A DNA stretch of 64,000 bases from JBGQAS01 sp963699305. Lineage in GTDB: Bacteria > Chloroflexota > Anaerolineae > Anaerolineales > Anaerolineaceae. The position numbers were made by a program, and so were the translations under genes. Of this stretch, positions 8,598 to 18,745 are shown piece after piece; the first letter of the stretch is position 1, and every line of letters starts with the position of its first letter. The stretch is from contig OY969431.1 of the NCBI GenBank assembly GCA_963699305.1, positions 1,860,001-1,924,000 of the forward strand, given 5' to 3'. Under the pieces are notes generated by a model. That model was not told the origin of the DNA and searched no databases. It was given only the letters and a program-made list of their open reading frames with translations.

Positions 8598-9536
8598 TTA
8601 CTTCCTGACCTCTGCCACCACTTCCACCCGGACAATTGCATCCCCCTGCGAATAAACCCAGCCGCTGAACGACAGCGCGGTTGTATACTCCAAGCGCCGC
8701 ACTCCCACAATCTTACCGGCTTCGTTGTACGCCACCAGCGCCACCCAAACGTGGCTGGGGCTGACCGATTCCCCGTCAAGGCGCACTTCACCGCTGACCT
8801 GCGCCGAGCGTCCGTCAGGCTGGATGCCGATGAGCAGGCTTTCGATGTGGTTGACCAGGTAGCGCGAGTCCCCGGTTGGCACGATGAGTCCCGTGCTGAC
8901 CACTGCACTGGCGGTGAACGGCGCCGGAATGGGTGCCGGAATATATACAGCAATGGGCAGGGTGATCCCGGCCGGAATCACATCCAGTATGGCAAAACCG
9001 GTCTGCACAACGGATTGACCTCCACCGCCTGAAAGCGTGATGACCGCCGAGACGTTCTCGATGAGATTGCCCATGCCGTTTCGGATGGGCAGGAAGCACC
9101 AGGCACCGCCATCCAGTACACGCAGGCAGTTGGGTGTACCCGCCTCCACCGGGGCGGGTGTAGGCGTCGGCATGCCCGCGCCGCTGCCTGTGCCACCAGG
9201 CTTGGGTGCGGGGATGTTGATCTTCTGCCCCACCGAGAGTACATCCTGGTTCAAGCCAGGATTCGCTGCCACGATGGCGGGCACGGTCACGCCGTACATG
9301 CCGGCGATGTAGGAAAGCACCTCACCGGCAACTACAGTGTGCACCCGCAGGGTCGGTGTGGCGGATGGCACGTTCGCCAGTGAGAGGTCCGGGGTGGACG
9401 TGCCGCGCAGGGTTGGGGTGAGGTACGGTGTGAGCAACCCGGCAGGAGCTTCCGTGCTGACAACACCAGGTTGAATGGTCGTTGTGCAGCCCACAAGGAG
9501 TGCAGAGAGAATGAAAATCCACAGGGTTCGACACAT
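8598..9536 (-). CDS. LysM-domain lipoprotein
   Basis: A 312-aa lipoprotein with a signal peptide ending LLVGC (Cys17). A LysM peptidoglycan-binding module follows at about residues 65-110 (HTVVAGEVLSYIAGMYGVTV ... GLNQDVLSVGQKINIP). A Gly/Pro/Thr linker then leads to a C-terminal beta-rich domain (about residues 150-312) that resembles FxLYD/Ig-like domains (NLIENVSAVITLSGGG and VWVALVAYNEAGKIVG). It probably binds the cell wall. The TATAAT 7 nt upstream of the ATG and the missing ribosome site suggest a leaderless mRNA. Confidence 0.8.
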   Translation of the reverse strand: MCRTLWIFILSALLVGCTTTIQPGVVSTEAPAGLLTPYLTPTLRGTSTPDLSLANVPSATPTLRVHTVVAGEVLSYIAGMYGVTVPAIVAANPGLNQDVLSVGQKINIPAPKPGGTGSGAGMPTPTPAPVEAGTPNCLRVLDGGAWCFLPIRNGMGNLIENVSAVITLSGGGGQSVVQTGFAILDVIPAGITLPIAVYIPAPIPAPFTASAVVSTGLIVPTGDSRYLVNHIESLLIGIQPDGRSAQVSGEVRLDGESVSPSHVWVALVAYNEAGKIVGVRRLEYTTALSFSGWVYSQGDAIVRVEVVAEVRK

Positions 9537-9543
9537 TGGGATG

Positions 9544-9549
9544 ATTATA
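9544..9549 (-). promoter_or_regulatory. -10 box (TATAAT) of a leaderless promoter
   Basis: Minus-strand TATAAT ends 7 nt before the ATG at 9536. No convincing -35 box and no Shine-Dalgarno sequence were found. Confidence 0.5.
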
Positions 9550-9650
9550 ACGGGGATTCACTTGCCGTATAATTAACCCATTGTCAATATTCCAGGGGAG
9601 AAAACCGTTCAAAAAATGACTGCTCTGAATTTGTACCTACGGAGGGAATT

Positions 9651-10232
9651 GTGAACACAGAAGCGATCAACCTGGCTTACCCAAGATTGGATACCGACCG
9701 TCTGGTGCTAAGAGCACTACTCATGGAGGATGTGGATTTCATTTATAAGGAATGGGGAGATCCGGTGGTTACCCACTACATGCGTGATGAGGAACCCCTT
9801 AAATCGCTGGAACAAGCCGAGGAAATGTTGCGCCCGTTGCAGACCCCGGAAAAAATGCCCAATTTCAAATGGTGGGGCATTGAACTCAAGTCAGAAGGTC
9901 ATCTGATCGGAACATGCGGGTATTGCCGGTGGGATAAACAGCACCACCGCGCTGAGATCGGTTATGACATGTGGCCGGATTATTGGGGGCAAGGTCTGAT
10001 GCCCGAAGCCATTCAAGCATTGATCCGGTATGGATATGAAAAAATGGATTTAAACCGTGTAGAAGCCACCACCCACACTGAAAATCAGCGTTCCCAACGT
10101 GTGCTGGAAAAACTTGGATTTCAGAGGGAAGGCATCCTGCGTGAGTTTTATTGCAGGGATTCCATATACAACGACCAGGTGCAGTTTTCTCTGCTGAAAA
10201 GTGAATGGCTACGGATAAATCCTACTAACTAA
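9651..10232 (+). CDS. GNAT-family N-acetyltransferase (RimJ-like)
   Basis: A 193-aa acetyltransferase of the RimJ/RimL type. It starts with the typical LDTDRLVLRALLMEDVDFIY segment, has the central strand GHLIGTCGYCRW, the acetyl-CoA-binding region (YDMWPDYWGQGLMPEAIQAL) and the C-terminal NQRSQRVLEKLGFQREG. Such enzymes acetylate protein N-termini or small molecules. The GTG start is set by a GGAGGG site 4 nt upstream. Substrate unknown. It lies 70 nt upstream of mutS2, which has its own -10 box. Confidence 0.88.
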   Translation: MNTEAINLAYPRLDTDRLVLRALLMEDVDFIYKEWGDPVVTHYMRDEEPLKSLEQAEEMLRPLQTPEKMPNFKWWGIELKSEGHLIGTCGYCRWDKQHHRAEIGYDMWPDYWGQGLMPEAIQALIRYGYEKMDLNRVEATTHTENQRSQRVLEKLGFQREGILREFYCRDSIYNDQVQFSLLKSEWLRINPTN

Positions 10233-10288
10233 TTCGGTAAAGAACATTTAGATTTGTAACCACACCAATATTCAAGATAATTCCCGTT

Positions 10289-10294
10289 TATAAT
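10289..10294 (+). promoter_or_regulatory. -10 box (TATAAT) of mutS2
   Basis: TATAAT ends 8 nt before the mutS2 ATG at 10303. No ribosome-binding site is present, consistent with a leaderless transcript. No clear -35 box. Confidence 0.5.
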
Positions 10295-10302
10295 CCTTTT
10301 CG

Positions 10303-12721
10303 ATGGACGAGAAGACCCTTAACGTACTTGAATTTCCCAAGGTGCTGGAACGGCTGGCAGGGTATGCCTCCTTTTCCGCATCGGCAGAGATGATCCGCGC
10401 CCTGCGCCCGCTCACCAAGCTGGACATGGTGCAGGGGCTGCAAGAACGTACCAGCGAAGCGCGCAAACTGCTCAGCACCAACGCCGAGGTCAGCGTGGGC
10501 GGCACCACCGATATCCGCCCGATGGTGGAGCTTGCCAGGCGCGGCGGTGTGCTGGATCCATCCGACCTGCTGGCGATCAAGACCACCCTGCAGGTGGGGC
10601 GCGAACTGGGACGCATGTTCGAAAAGAACACGTTGCTGTTCCCGAGGCTGGCTTTCATCGCGGCAGGGTTCAATCCACCCCCCGGCATCATTGAAGCCAT
10701 CACGCGCTCGTATTTCCGACCGGGCGGATGTGCTGGACAGCGCCAGTGAAAAGCTGCTCACCATCCGGCGCGAGCTGCGCGTTGCGCATGAACGGCTGCT
10801 CTCCAAGCTGCAGCGCCTGATCAACGACCCCAAGAATGCCACCGTGCTGCAGGAAGCTCTCATCACACAGCGCAATGGACGCTACGTTGTGCCCCTGCGC
10901 GCCGATTCAAAGGGTAAGCTGAAATCCATCGTACACGACCAGAGCGCCTCGGGTGCCACTCTTTTTGTGGAGCCCATCGGTGTTGTGGAATTGAACAACG
11001 CCTACCAGGAAGCCCAGCTGGCGGAGCGGGATGAAGTGCGCCGCATCCTGGCTGAACTGAGCTCCCACATCGGTGAACATCACGAAGCGCTCACCTCCAT
11101 GCTGGAAGCGCTTGCGGAGTTCGACCTGGTGCTGGCATGCGCCAGGTACGCTGACGATACGCACGCGGTGGAGCCGCTGCTGGTGTCGTTTCGCAAACCG
11201 GATGAGCATCATCACCCCGGCAGCACCGTTAAACTGATGCAGGCGCGCCATCCCCTGCTGGATCCCGAGCGCGTGGTACCCATCGACGTCGAATTCGACG
11301 AACAAACCTTTTCGGTGGTCATCACCGGACCCAATACCGGCGGTAAAACGGTTACATTGAAAACCGTCGGTCTACTGGTGGTAATGGCACAATGCGGCTT
11401 GCACATCCCGGCGCAATCCGGCTCCGAAATGAGCTGCTTTGCCAGGGTGTTCGCCGACATCGGTGACGAGCAATCCATCGAGCAATCGCTTTCCACCTTT
11501 TCAGGGCACATCACCAACATCATCCATATCCTGAAAAATGCCGAGCGCACCTCGCTGGTGCTGCTCGATGAACTGGGAGCCGGTACAGACCCGCAGGAAG
11601 GCTCAGCTTTGGCGCGCGCCATCCTGGACCACCTGGTGCAGCGCGGCATCACTAACCTGGTTGCCACGCATTATCCCGAACTCAAAGCCTATGCCCACTC
11701 CAAGCCGGGTGTCACCAATGCCAGCCTGGAGTTTGACCTGAAAACGCTCAAGCCCACCTACCGCCTGACCATCGGGCTTCCCGGGCGCTCGAACGCGCTG
11801 GCCATTGCCAGCCGCATCGGGCTGCCCAAGGAGATAATCGATGGGGCGAGGGCAATGGTGGACCCCGACGAACTGCGCGCCGAGGACCTGCTGGACGAGA
11901 TCCACCGCCAGCGCGACGCCGCCCGCAAGGCACGCGACCGTGCAGAGGGGACGGTCGGCAACGTGGAACGGCAGCGCATCGAACTGACCCGGCGTTTGGA
12001 AAAGATCGAGGACGAGCGCCGGACGATTTTGGAAAAAGCCCGGGAGCAGGCGGATGCCGAAGTGGAAGCCACCCGGCAGGAACTGGCAGACGTAAAGCGC
12101 CAGCTGGAACGCGCCCGCCAACCCCTGGAAGCTCTGAAACCTTTGCAGCAGAAGGTAGAGCACCTCCAGGAGCAAAGCCAGGCACCCGTCGAACGCAAAG
12201 CTGTGACCAAGCCGATCGGCAAGCTGCAGCCGCTGCGTCCCGGCAGCCGCGTGACCGTGCGTTCGCTCAAAGCGGAAGGCATCGTCACCGTACTGGGCGA
12301 GGGCGAGGCAGAGGTGCAGATCGGCAACCTGCGGGTGCGCGCCCAACTCGAAGACCTGGAAACCCAGCGTGCTAGCTCCGGTGCACCAACGGAGTGGGTA
12401 AAAGGCGAGCCTTCGAAAACTAAGTTCACCCACAGCCGCAGCGAGACCCCCACCCCGTTCTATCCCTCGCCGGGCTTGGAGTTGGATATCCGCGGCCAGC
12501 GCGCCGAGGATGCCTTGGATGCATTGGAGCGGTATATCGAGAATGCCTACCTGGCGGGTTTGCCTTTCGTGCGCATTATCCATGGCAAGGGCACCGGCAG
12601 GCTAAGGCAAGTGGTGCGGGAAGCCCTCAAAAAATCGCCTCATGTAGAGCGCATGGAAAACGGCGGGGAAAACGAAGGCGGCGAAGGGGTCACGGTGGCA
12701 CACATCCACAGCAGCGGTTAA
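10303..12721 (+). CDS. mutS2: MutS2 ATPase with Smr domain (one-base frameshift near 10711)
   Basis: MutS2 is a MutS-family ATPase with a C-terminal Smr nuclease domain that suppresses recombination or rescues collided ribosomes. The reading frame is broken: frame 1 (10303-10710) gives the correct N-terminus ending EAITRS, and frame 2 from 10712 resumes with ISDRADVLDSAS. Removing one T at 10711 joins them into a protein of about 805 aa, a normal MutS2 length. Visible features are Walker A GPNTGGKT (about residue 341), Walker B LVLLDELGAGTDP, a long coiled coil (RARE/E-rich region), and the Smr motifs LDIRGQ and HGKGTGRLR. Everything outside the indel is intact, so an assembly error or recent mutation is likely. 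Confidence 0.9.
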
Positions 12722-12724
12722 ATA

Positions 12725-12768
12725 AAAAAGGTCGATAGTCTGTGCCCCCACATCCTATCGACCTTTTT
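12725..12768 (+). terminator. Intrinsic terminator after mutS2
   Basis: A perfect 14-bp stem, AAAAAGGTCGATAG (12725-12738) with CTATCGACCTTTTT (12755-12768), ending in a U-tract. A second hairpin, GCTCAGG-N10-CCTGAGC (12770-12793), follows directly. Confidence 0.85.
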
Positions 12769-12848
12769 AGCTCAGGACCCCTAAGGCCTGAGCCACCTGG
12801 TAAGTGACTGCATTATTTATAACACGGAACCGTTGACGAAACATGGAC

Positions 12849-12877
12849 AAAAAAATGGACAACCATACAATTGTCCA
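12849..12877 (-). terminator. Intrinsic terminator of the SARP-type regulator gene
   Basis: On the minus strand TGGACAA (12877-12871), an 8-nt loop, TTGTCCA (12862-12856) and seven T residues (12855-12849). It lies 22 nt beyond the stop codon at 12899. Confidence 0.85.
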
Positions 12878-12898
12878 CCGTATCAGTCAACATACGGA

Positions 12899-15800
12899 TC
12901 ACGATAACATTTGCTTTTCAAATTCTTCAAATAGGGGACGCACTTCGCGTTTAGTGGCGTGATGATCCAGTAGTTCAAGGATCTCGATCATCCGTTCGTG
13001 CTCAGCGTCTGCCGGTTCGGCAAGAATCTGTTTTACTTTTACCATCTCGGTCAGGGCATTCATTTCCTGCCACGGATTGCTGTGTTGGCGCGACTCTTCC
13101 GCAATTTTTTGGAAGATATGCAAAGCATTAGCAGGTTGCTGTTCATTAACCAATTGAATGCCTTCCAACCAATCGGTTAAGGCTAGCTGCATCCACATCC
13201 CACGGGAATTGCAAAAAGTACGAACTGCTTCCATTTCAGGCTGCGCTGATTTATTATCCCCGCTTAATGTTAAGCCCATGGCATGACAATTCAATCCCGG
13301 GTAGAGAATAAAATTCATCCCTGTCTTTTTGGCGTACCGAATGACTTCGTCGAACTTCTGCATCCCTTCGGTGAATTTCCCAATAAGCAACTGCGAAAGC
13401 CCATATAACAGTAAGTTGTGATACATTCGGAAATTATTTACGTGGCACTCATAGCCATCTTTGGCTGCCTGTAACGCTGCTGGATAATTACGCAGGTTCA
13501 AATAGAACTGGGCAAGGACGGAATACAGTGCTGAGAGAATTTCTGCGAAATTATTCTGTCGGGCGATCTGAAAGCCGCGCTGAAGGGCTTCCCAGGTTGT
13601 ATCCAGCCGACCCAGCAGCAAAGCGCTCGTAGCAACCTGAATGGATGTGTACGCCACCATGGCTGGATTTTGGATAAGTTCAGCGATCTCCAGTCCTGTC
13701 CTGGAGAATTTCAAACCTTCTTCATACCGGTCCGTGAGCCAACTTGCCACACTCGAGTAAATATAGCCCCAAGCCTGGTTATACGTTGGACCGCGATTTT
13801 CTTCCAGATGGATACTGGCCTGGGCATATTCCATGATCAACACGGGATTGGCAAAGTAGGTTTCAAACAAGCTCAGTCGAGCGAGCGTTTCAGCTTTGAG
13901 TGATACCGTGTTGGGATCCGGATCGTTCTCGCACAAGGCAAGCGAGTGCTGATACGCATTTTCAGCTTCATCGAAACGGGAGAGCAGCATCAGCGCCAGT
14001 CCCTGGTGATTTAATGCAGCAGCATGATCTTGTTTCATGGAAGCCTGATCCAAGTACGGAAGGGATTCGGAAACGTATTCGTTGGCTTTTTCTGGATTTA
14101 CCTTCCACAATTCAACTAGTGCCAATCCGTTAAGCGCCTTTCCAATCGCAATGGGATCAGCCGACTTTTTACCAAGAACAAGCAATTTTTTATAAATGAT
14201 GTCCAATATTGATACCGTGCCAGTTTGAAGAAACGCCTCCGCCCAAAGAATATACAGATCGCGTGTCTGGTCAACGGAAGGTTTAAATTCCCCGCTATTC
14301 ATCAGTTTCTCAGCAATGAGGAAACAATGGTTTGCTTCATCCGTAGAAAAAAGACTGCCAGCATACTTGCCCGCGATGATCCAATACGAAAATGCCTTTT
14401 GTAATTCGCCCGCAGCCTGGCAATGCTGGGCAATAACGGAAGCCATCTGATCCACACCTTTAAGACGGGTTTCCATAACCTCGGCAACACGCATATGGAG
14501 CAAGCGTTTGCGGGCCGGAGTCAGATCCTGCAGGAGCACCTCGCGGAACTTATCATGGATAAAATGGTAAACCGTTATATTTTCCCCATTGGTGTGCGAG
14601 CGAATCAGATGGACTTTCTCCAAATTCTCAACAGCTCGAACGAAATTTTCACTGCTGACTTGCGAAGCGCTTTCCAACAAGGAAAGTGAAAAGGTCGAAC
14701 CAAGGATGGCAGCCGTAACCAGCACTGTATTGGAATCGGTATCCAGGTGACGGACACGAATGTTGATAAGTGTTTTAATGCTTTTGGCGATTGGAAAGAT
14801 GATGGAAGTTTGGATGCTCTGACTATCCGAGAAAGTATCCAACAATTCATGCATTGTTTCAATTAAAAAGAGCGGATTTCCACCCGTATCCATTGCCAAC
14901 TGCTGGACTAGATGATCTGAAGGGATAAACCCGAAGGTGGCATTTGCCATCTCCTGGATATCAGAGATCTCCAACTGCTGCAGGTTGCACACAAACGATC
15001 TGACCCCACGCGGGATATCCTGAATCATTTCCCGTAGATGCTCATTCTCCTCTTCAACGCGGCTGGCAATGACTAGTAAGCCATAGGTGTCGAAAAATCC
15101 CCGCTGCAACAGATACGATACCGCACCCAAGGTTGAATCATCGCACCATTGGGCATCATCCAGGAAGAAGATCACTTTCTGTTCCCTGGTCGCCTGCAAC
15201 AGAAGCTGATGAATCGCCTTATAAATGGTGACGGGGCCCTTTTCTGCAAGCAAATCCAGACTGGCGGTGGCTGAGCTTTCCCCAAAAAATAACTCCGGGA
15301 TCAAATTGGAAAGTGTTTTTTTCCAAACCGGGTCCAAATTTCCCAGTTCAACCGATGTAAACGAAACCCGGATCGAATCGAGCAGGGGTTGGAATGGCAG
15401 GTGACTTTCCTGCGAGCGACCCTGAGCGTAGATCAACCGAGGTGAAGGGTCCAATCGCCGCAGCAATTCGTACATGATGCGGGTTTTTCCAGAACCAGCT
15501 TCACCGAGTAGAATTACCGTCCCTCCGCGCTGATATGCATTTTGCAAATCCTGCAAGAGTGATTTACGTCCGACATATGGAATACGCAGGTCCAGGGTGG
15601 AAGTCCAGGTGAATGATCGGACACGCGGTGGAAGGTTGGCTACTGTCTGGATCTGTTGGTATAAGGTCTGGATGGAATTCGGCAACTCACCGAGCTCTTC
15701 CTGCCGGTAAAGATCAACGAGGTTATTGTAATAATGATTGGCTTCACTGATTCTGCCCAATTGTTTTAGCGCTAAAAGATAACGGTGCTGCAAATTTGCA

Positions 15801-16414
15801 TCCATTGGGTCATATTCCAGGGAACGTTTGAGCCAATATAAGCTGGCAATGATGTCACCATTCATTGAAGAGTGATCGGAAAGGAGCCTCATGACATGCA
15901 GGAGGGTATTCTCCAGATCCTCGGCGGTGGATATCATCCAATGTTCAAACTCGGGGCTTTCCGGGGTTTTAAAACCAGCCATGAAATGGGGTGAACGCCA
16001 GAGCTTGATTGCCTCTGAAAGATGCTGGTAAACACTATTCGGTAAGGCGGAATATTCCTGCCCGATGAATATGGAACTATATTTTTCCAATACGGTTTTA
16101 AATTCCAGCACATCCACAAAAGTCCTGGAAAAATCCAGCCTGACCCCGTCCTGTTCCGTGATGAGCAGCTCGGATTTTGGAAGTTCCTTGCGTAATTTAC
16201 TAAGAATCTCCCGCAGGTGCCGCCGTCCATCCTGCTCGGATTCCTCCGGCCAAAACAGGTTAACGAGATGGGACCGGCTAACCAATCGGTTGCTATATGC
16301 GAGATAGAAAAGCATAGCCCGTAAAACCCTACGCTGCAGATGGACGGTTTCTTCATCCCAGACGATGGATGCCGGACCCAGCATGAGGATATGCAGGTGT
16401 TTACTTTTCGTCAT
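12899..16414 (-). CDS. SARP/BTAD transcriptional regulator with AAA ATPase and TPR domains
   Basis: An 1171-aa AfsR-like regulator. Residues 1-95 form an OmpR-type winged helix (VSRSHLVNLFWPEESEQDGR, then HLREILSKLRKEL); residues 100-260 form the bacterial transcriptional activation domain; a signal-transduction ATPase core follows with Walker A GEAGSGKT (304-311) and Walker B FFLDDAQWCDD (about 425); residues 700-1171 are TPR helices (LNGLALVELWK, LLGRLDTTWEALQRGFQIA). It should be a cytoplasmic, nucleotide-dependent activator. The target is unknown. A TATAAA 16 nt upstream of the ATG may be its -10 box. It lies between two minus-strand blocks and has its own terminator. Confidence 0.88.
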   Translation of the reverse strand: MTKSKHLHILMLGPASIVWDEETVHLQRRVLRAMLFYLAYSNRLVSRSHLVNLFWPEESEQDGRRHLREILSKLRKELPKSELLITEQDGVRLDFSRTFVDVLEFKTVLEKYSSIFIGQEYSALPNSVYQHLSEAIKLWRSPHFMAGFKTPESPEFEHWMISTAEDLENTLLHVMRLLSDHSSMNGDIIASLYWLKRSLEYDPMDANLQHRYLLALKQLGRISEANHYYNNLVDLYRQEELGELPNSIQTLYQQIQTVANLPPRVRSFTWTSTLDLRIPYVGRKSLLQDLQNAYQRGGTVILLGEAGSGKTRIMYELLRRLDPSPRLIYAQGRSQESHLPFQPLLDSIRVSFTSVELGNLDPVWKKTLSNLIPELFFGESSATASLDLLAEKGPVTIYKAIHQLLLQATREQKVIFFLDDAQWCDDSTLGAVSYLLQRGFFDTYGLLVIASRVEEENEHLREMIQDIPRGVRSFVCNLQQLEISDIQEMANATFGFIPSDHLVQQLAMDTGGNPLFLIETMHELLDTFSDSQSIQTSIIFPIAKSIKTLINIRVRHLDTDSNTVLVTAAILGSTFSLSLLESASQVSSENFVRAVENLEKVHLIRSHTNGENITVYHFIHDKFREVLLQDLTPARKRLLHMRVAEVMETRLKGVDQMASVIAQHCQAAGELQKAFSYWIIAGKYAGSLFSTDEANHCFLIAEKLMNSGEFKPSVDQTRDLYILWAEAFLQTGTVSILDIIYKKLLVLGKKSADPIAIGKALNGLALVELWKVNPEKANEYVSESLPYLDQASMKQDHAAALNHQGLALMLLSRFDEAENAYQHSLALCENDPDPNTVSLKAETLARLSLFETYFANPVLIMEYAQASIHLEENRGPTYNQAWGYIYSSVASWLTDRYEEGLKFSRTGLEIAELIQNPAMVAYTSIQVATSALLLGRLDTTWEALQRGFQIARQNNFAEILSALYSVLAQFYLNLRNYPAALQAAKDGYECHVNNFRMYHNLLLYGLSQLLIGKFTEGMQKFDEVIRYAKKTGMNFILYPGLNCHAMGLTLSGDNKSAQPEMEAVRTFCNSRGMWMQLALTDWLEGIQLVNEQQPANALHIFQKIAEESRQHSNPWQEMNALTEMVKVKQILAEPADAEHERMIEILELLDHHATKREVRPLFEEFEKQMLS

Positions 16415-16461
16415 ACGGATACTGCCAATTTATACGGTCCTGTGTAACGCGATCGGTGTGC

Positions 16462-18210
16462 TTATGATACGGTTCCGGTCACCAGCTGGGAAGCACGCTG
16501 TCGAGCCAGTACGAGCGTTTCCTGGGCAGCAACACGGTTGGCTTCGCTCAGGCTGCCAAGCATTTGAGCCAGCTCTTCAAGGCGGCTCTCATCGGTGAGT
16601 GGATCGACGAGGGTAACCGTGCGCCCTTCATGGACCTGCTTGCGAACGCGATAATGCTGATCTCCAAATGCGGCAAGCTGTGGAAGGTGGGTCACCACAA
16701 ATACCTGGTGGGCACGCCCCAACCGCCAAAGTTTTTCGCCCACCGTCATGCCCACCCGTCCGCCAATGCCCTGGTCAATCTCGTCGAAAATCAAGGTGTG
16801 AATATTATCCGCCTGGGTTAGCACATTTTTCAGAGCAAGCATCAGTCGCGAAGTCTCTCCTCCGGAAGCAATTTTAACGAGGGGTTTAAGTCCCTCACCG
16901 GGATTCGGTGCGATGAGAAATTCCGCCTTGTCGATGCCGGATTCATCCGCATTCACTTTTTCCCCGTTTTCATTCGGGATGCCGCTTTCATCCGGCTGCT
17001 GGGTGAACTGCACAGAAAACCTTGCCCCGGACATATTTAAATCCGCCAGCTCCCGTTCGACCGCATCAGCCAGTACTTCTGCGGCTTGCTTACGTTTTGT
17101 TGAAAGTTGAGTGGCGGCAAGCGTTATTTCAGAGAGCAAATCCACTTCCTGCTTTTCCAATTCTTCAAGCCGTTCACCGGCATGGGTGATGAGGTCCAGT
17201 TGATGCCGTGCATCCTGGGCATATTCGAGCACAGATTCAATGCTGCCGCCATATTTGCGTTTGAGGTTGTGAATCACTTCCAGGCGTTCTTCCACCTGTT
17301 CCAAGCGCTTGGGGTTGAATTCAATTTTATCCAGGTAGGAACGCAGGTCCCGGCTGATGTCACTGACCATTTCTGCAATTGTTTGCGCCTGGTCGGAAAT
17401 ATCCTGCTGGCTCTCATCAATGCGGCTGAGCGCGGTAAGCGCTTGTGCAACCTGCCCCAGTTGATCGGAGGCAGAAGGCGCTTCCTGGCTGGATTCATCC
17501 AACAAGTTGATGGCTTGTTGCGCCAGGTTTGCCAAACTTTCTGCGTTGGCAAGTCTGCTCCGTTCCTGCTTTAGATCCTCTTCTTCTTCCACGTGCAGTC
17601 GGGCAGCATCGATCTCCCCAGCCTGAAATGTGAACAATTCGGTCTTACGGAGGGCGTCATCCTCGGATTGTCTCAACGAAACGAGATCCTTGCGTACTGC
17701 CTGCAATTTGCGATACACCACCAGGTAAGCAGATCGTTCAGCTTCATCATCAGAGAAGCGATCCAATAAATCGATATGATGCTTGATATTTAATAGGGAT
17801 AAATGTTCCGATTGACCGTGGATATCCACCAGAAAAGCACCGAGCTCGCGCATCAAGTTCAAACTGGCGCTGTGCCCATTCACCCGGCTAGTGCTGCGCC
17901 CTTCACGGCGGATCTCGCGAGTAAGGGTGACAAAATCCTCATCGTCAAGCAGCTCCTCGCGGGCAAGCACCTCACGGATCGCCAATTTGTTCCGTTCCGG
18001 GAAACGGAACGTTGCCTCCACCGTGGCGCGGTCGGAACCTGCCCGGATGCTGGTTGCATCCGCCTTGCCGCCAACCACTGCTTCGATGGCATCCAGGATG
18101 ATCGATTTGCCGGCACCCGTTTCACCGGTAAAAACGATCAAGCCGCTCTTGAAGCGCAGTTCGAGCTGCGGGATTATGGCAAAATTTTCAATGCGCAGTT
18201 CGGTGATCAT
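16462..18210 (-). CDS. recN: DNA repair protein RecN
   Basis: A 582-aa SMC-like ATPase that acts on double-strand breaks. The N-terminus MITELRIENFAI leads to Walker A GETGAGKS (29-36), then a coiled-coil middle (about residues 150-370), the ABC signature ASGGETSRLMLALK, Walker B LIFDEIDQGIGG and the VVTHLPQLAAFGD switch region. Length and order match RecN. It starts 2 nt after the preceding gene stop, so it is translationally coupled to the zinc-ribbon protein and nadK. The nadK-recN linkage is seen in many bacteria. Confidence 0.96.
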   Translation of the reverse strand: MITELRIENFAIIPQLELRFKSGLIVFTGETGAGKSIILDAIEAVVGGKADATSIRAGSDRATVEATFRFPERNKLAIREVLAREELLDDEDFVTLTREIRREGRSTSRVNGHSASLNLMRELGAFLVDIHGQSEHLSLLNIKHHIDLLDRFSDDEAERSAYLVVYRKLQAVRKDLVSLRQSEDDALRKTELFTFQAGEIDAARLHVEEEEDLKQERSRLANAESLANLAQQAINLLDESSQEAPSASDQLGQVAQALTALSRIDESQQDISDQAQTIAEMVSDISRDLRSYLDKIEFNPKRLEQVEERLEVIHNLKRKYGGSIESVLEYAQDARHQLDLITHAGERLEELEKQEVDLLSEITLAATQLSTKRKQAAEVLADAVERELADLNMSGARFSVQFTQQPDESGIPNENGEKVNADESGIDKAEFLIAPNPGEGLKPLVKIASGGETSRLMLALKNVLTQADNIHTLIFDEIDQGIGGRVGMTVGEKLWRLGRAHQVFVVTHLPQLAAFGDQHYRVRKQVHEGRTVTLVDPLTDESRLEELAQMLGSLSEANRVAAQETLVLARQRASQLVTGTVS

Positions 18211-18211
18211 T

Positions 18212-18745
18212 TCAAAGTTGAATCCCCGACATGCGATAAAAAACCGTGCTGGTGATCAGAAAAGTGTACAGCCCCTGCCAAAGCAACGTTAACCAGGCAT
18301 AACTGAGAAATCCAAAATGCGCAGCTCCAAACACATTCAGCCCGGTCATCACCAGGAGCGGCAGGCTGCCGAATGCCGCGGCACTAGCTGTTGCAAGAAA
18401 CAGCATCTGAGAGCGGCGATGCTTCACCAGGCGTTGAACAATGGAGACACTGATCATGCCAATGATCGGTGCGACAAAAATGGTGAAAAATCCCAGGATG
18501 GCAGGGAGGAAACTCCCTGCGAACGAAAGCAGCAAGGCAAAAAGCACACCGATGATGTAATCGGACGATTGGGCATTATCGAATCGCTTCTGCTGACCGC
18601 GAACGCAATCCTTGCAGCGATAACCAGTGGGGGTAAGCACGGCACATTCCCCACAAATCGGGCGTTCGCAGCGGTTACAGCGCAACATGGTTTCACGCTG
18701 AGGATGATTGACGCAATAGAGAGTAGGAGTGGGATTTTCGGTCAT
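18212..18745 (-). CDS. Zinc-ribbon/B-box-like membrane protein
   Basis: A 177-aa protein with an N-terminal Cys/His cluster (YCVNHPQRETMLRC, then CNRCERPICGEC, then YRCKDC) that looks like a B-box-type zinc finger. At least three membrane helices follow (about residues 63-95, 113-135, 145-170). The family is widespread in Gram-positive-like bacteria but without a known function. Its ATG overlaps the nadK stop codon (ATGA) and its stop is next to the recN start, so it is part of the nadK-recN operon. Confidence 0.8.
   Translation of the reverse strand: MTENPTPTLYCVNHPQRETMLRCNRCERPICGECAVLTPTGYRCKDCVRGQQKRFDNAQSSDYIIGVLFALLLSFAGSFLPAILGFFTIFVAPIIGMISVSIVQRLVKHRRSQMLFLATASAAAFGSLPLLVMTGLNVFGAAHFGFLSYAWLTLLWQGLYTFLITSTVFYRMSGIQL

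Noticed and set aside
10303..12721. Programmed frameshifting in mutS2
   Set aside because: The site TCGTATTTCC has no slippery heptamer, no downstream structure was obvious, and MutS2 is not known to use frameshifting.
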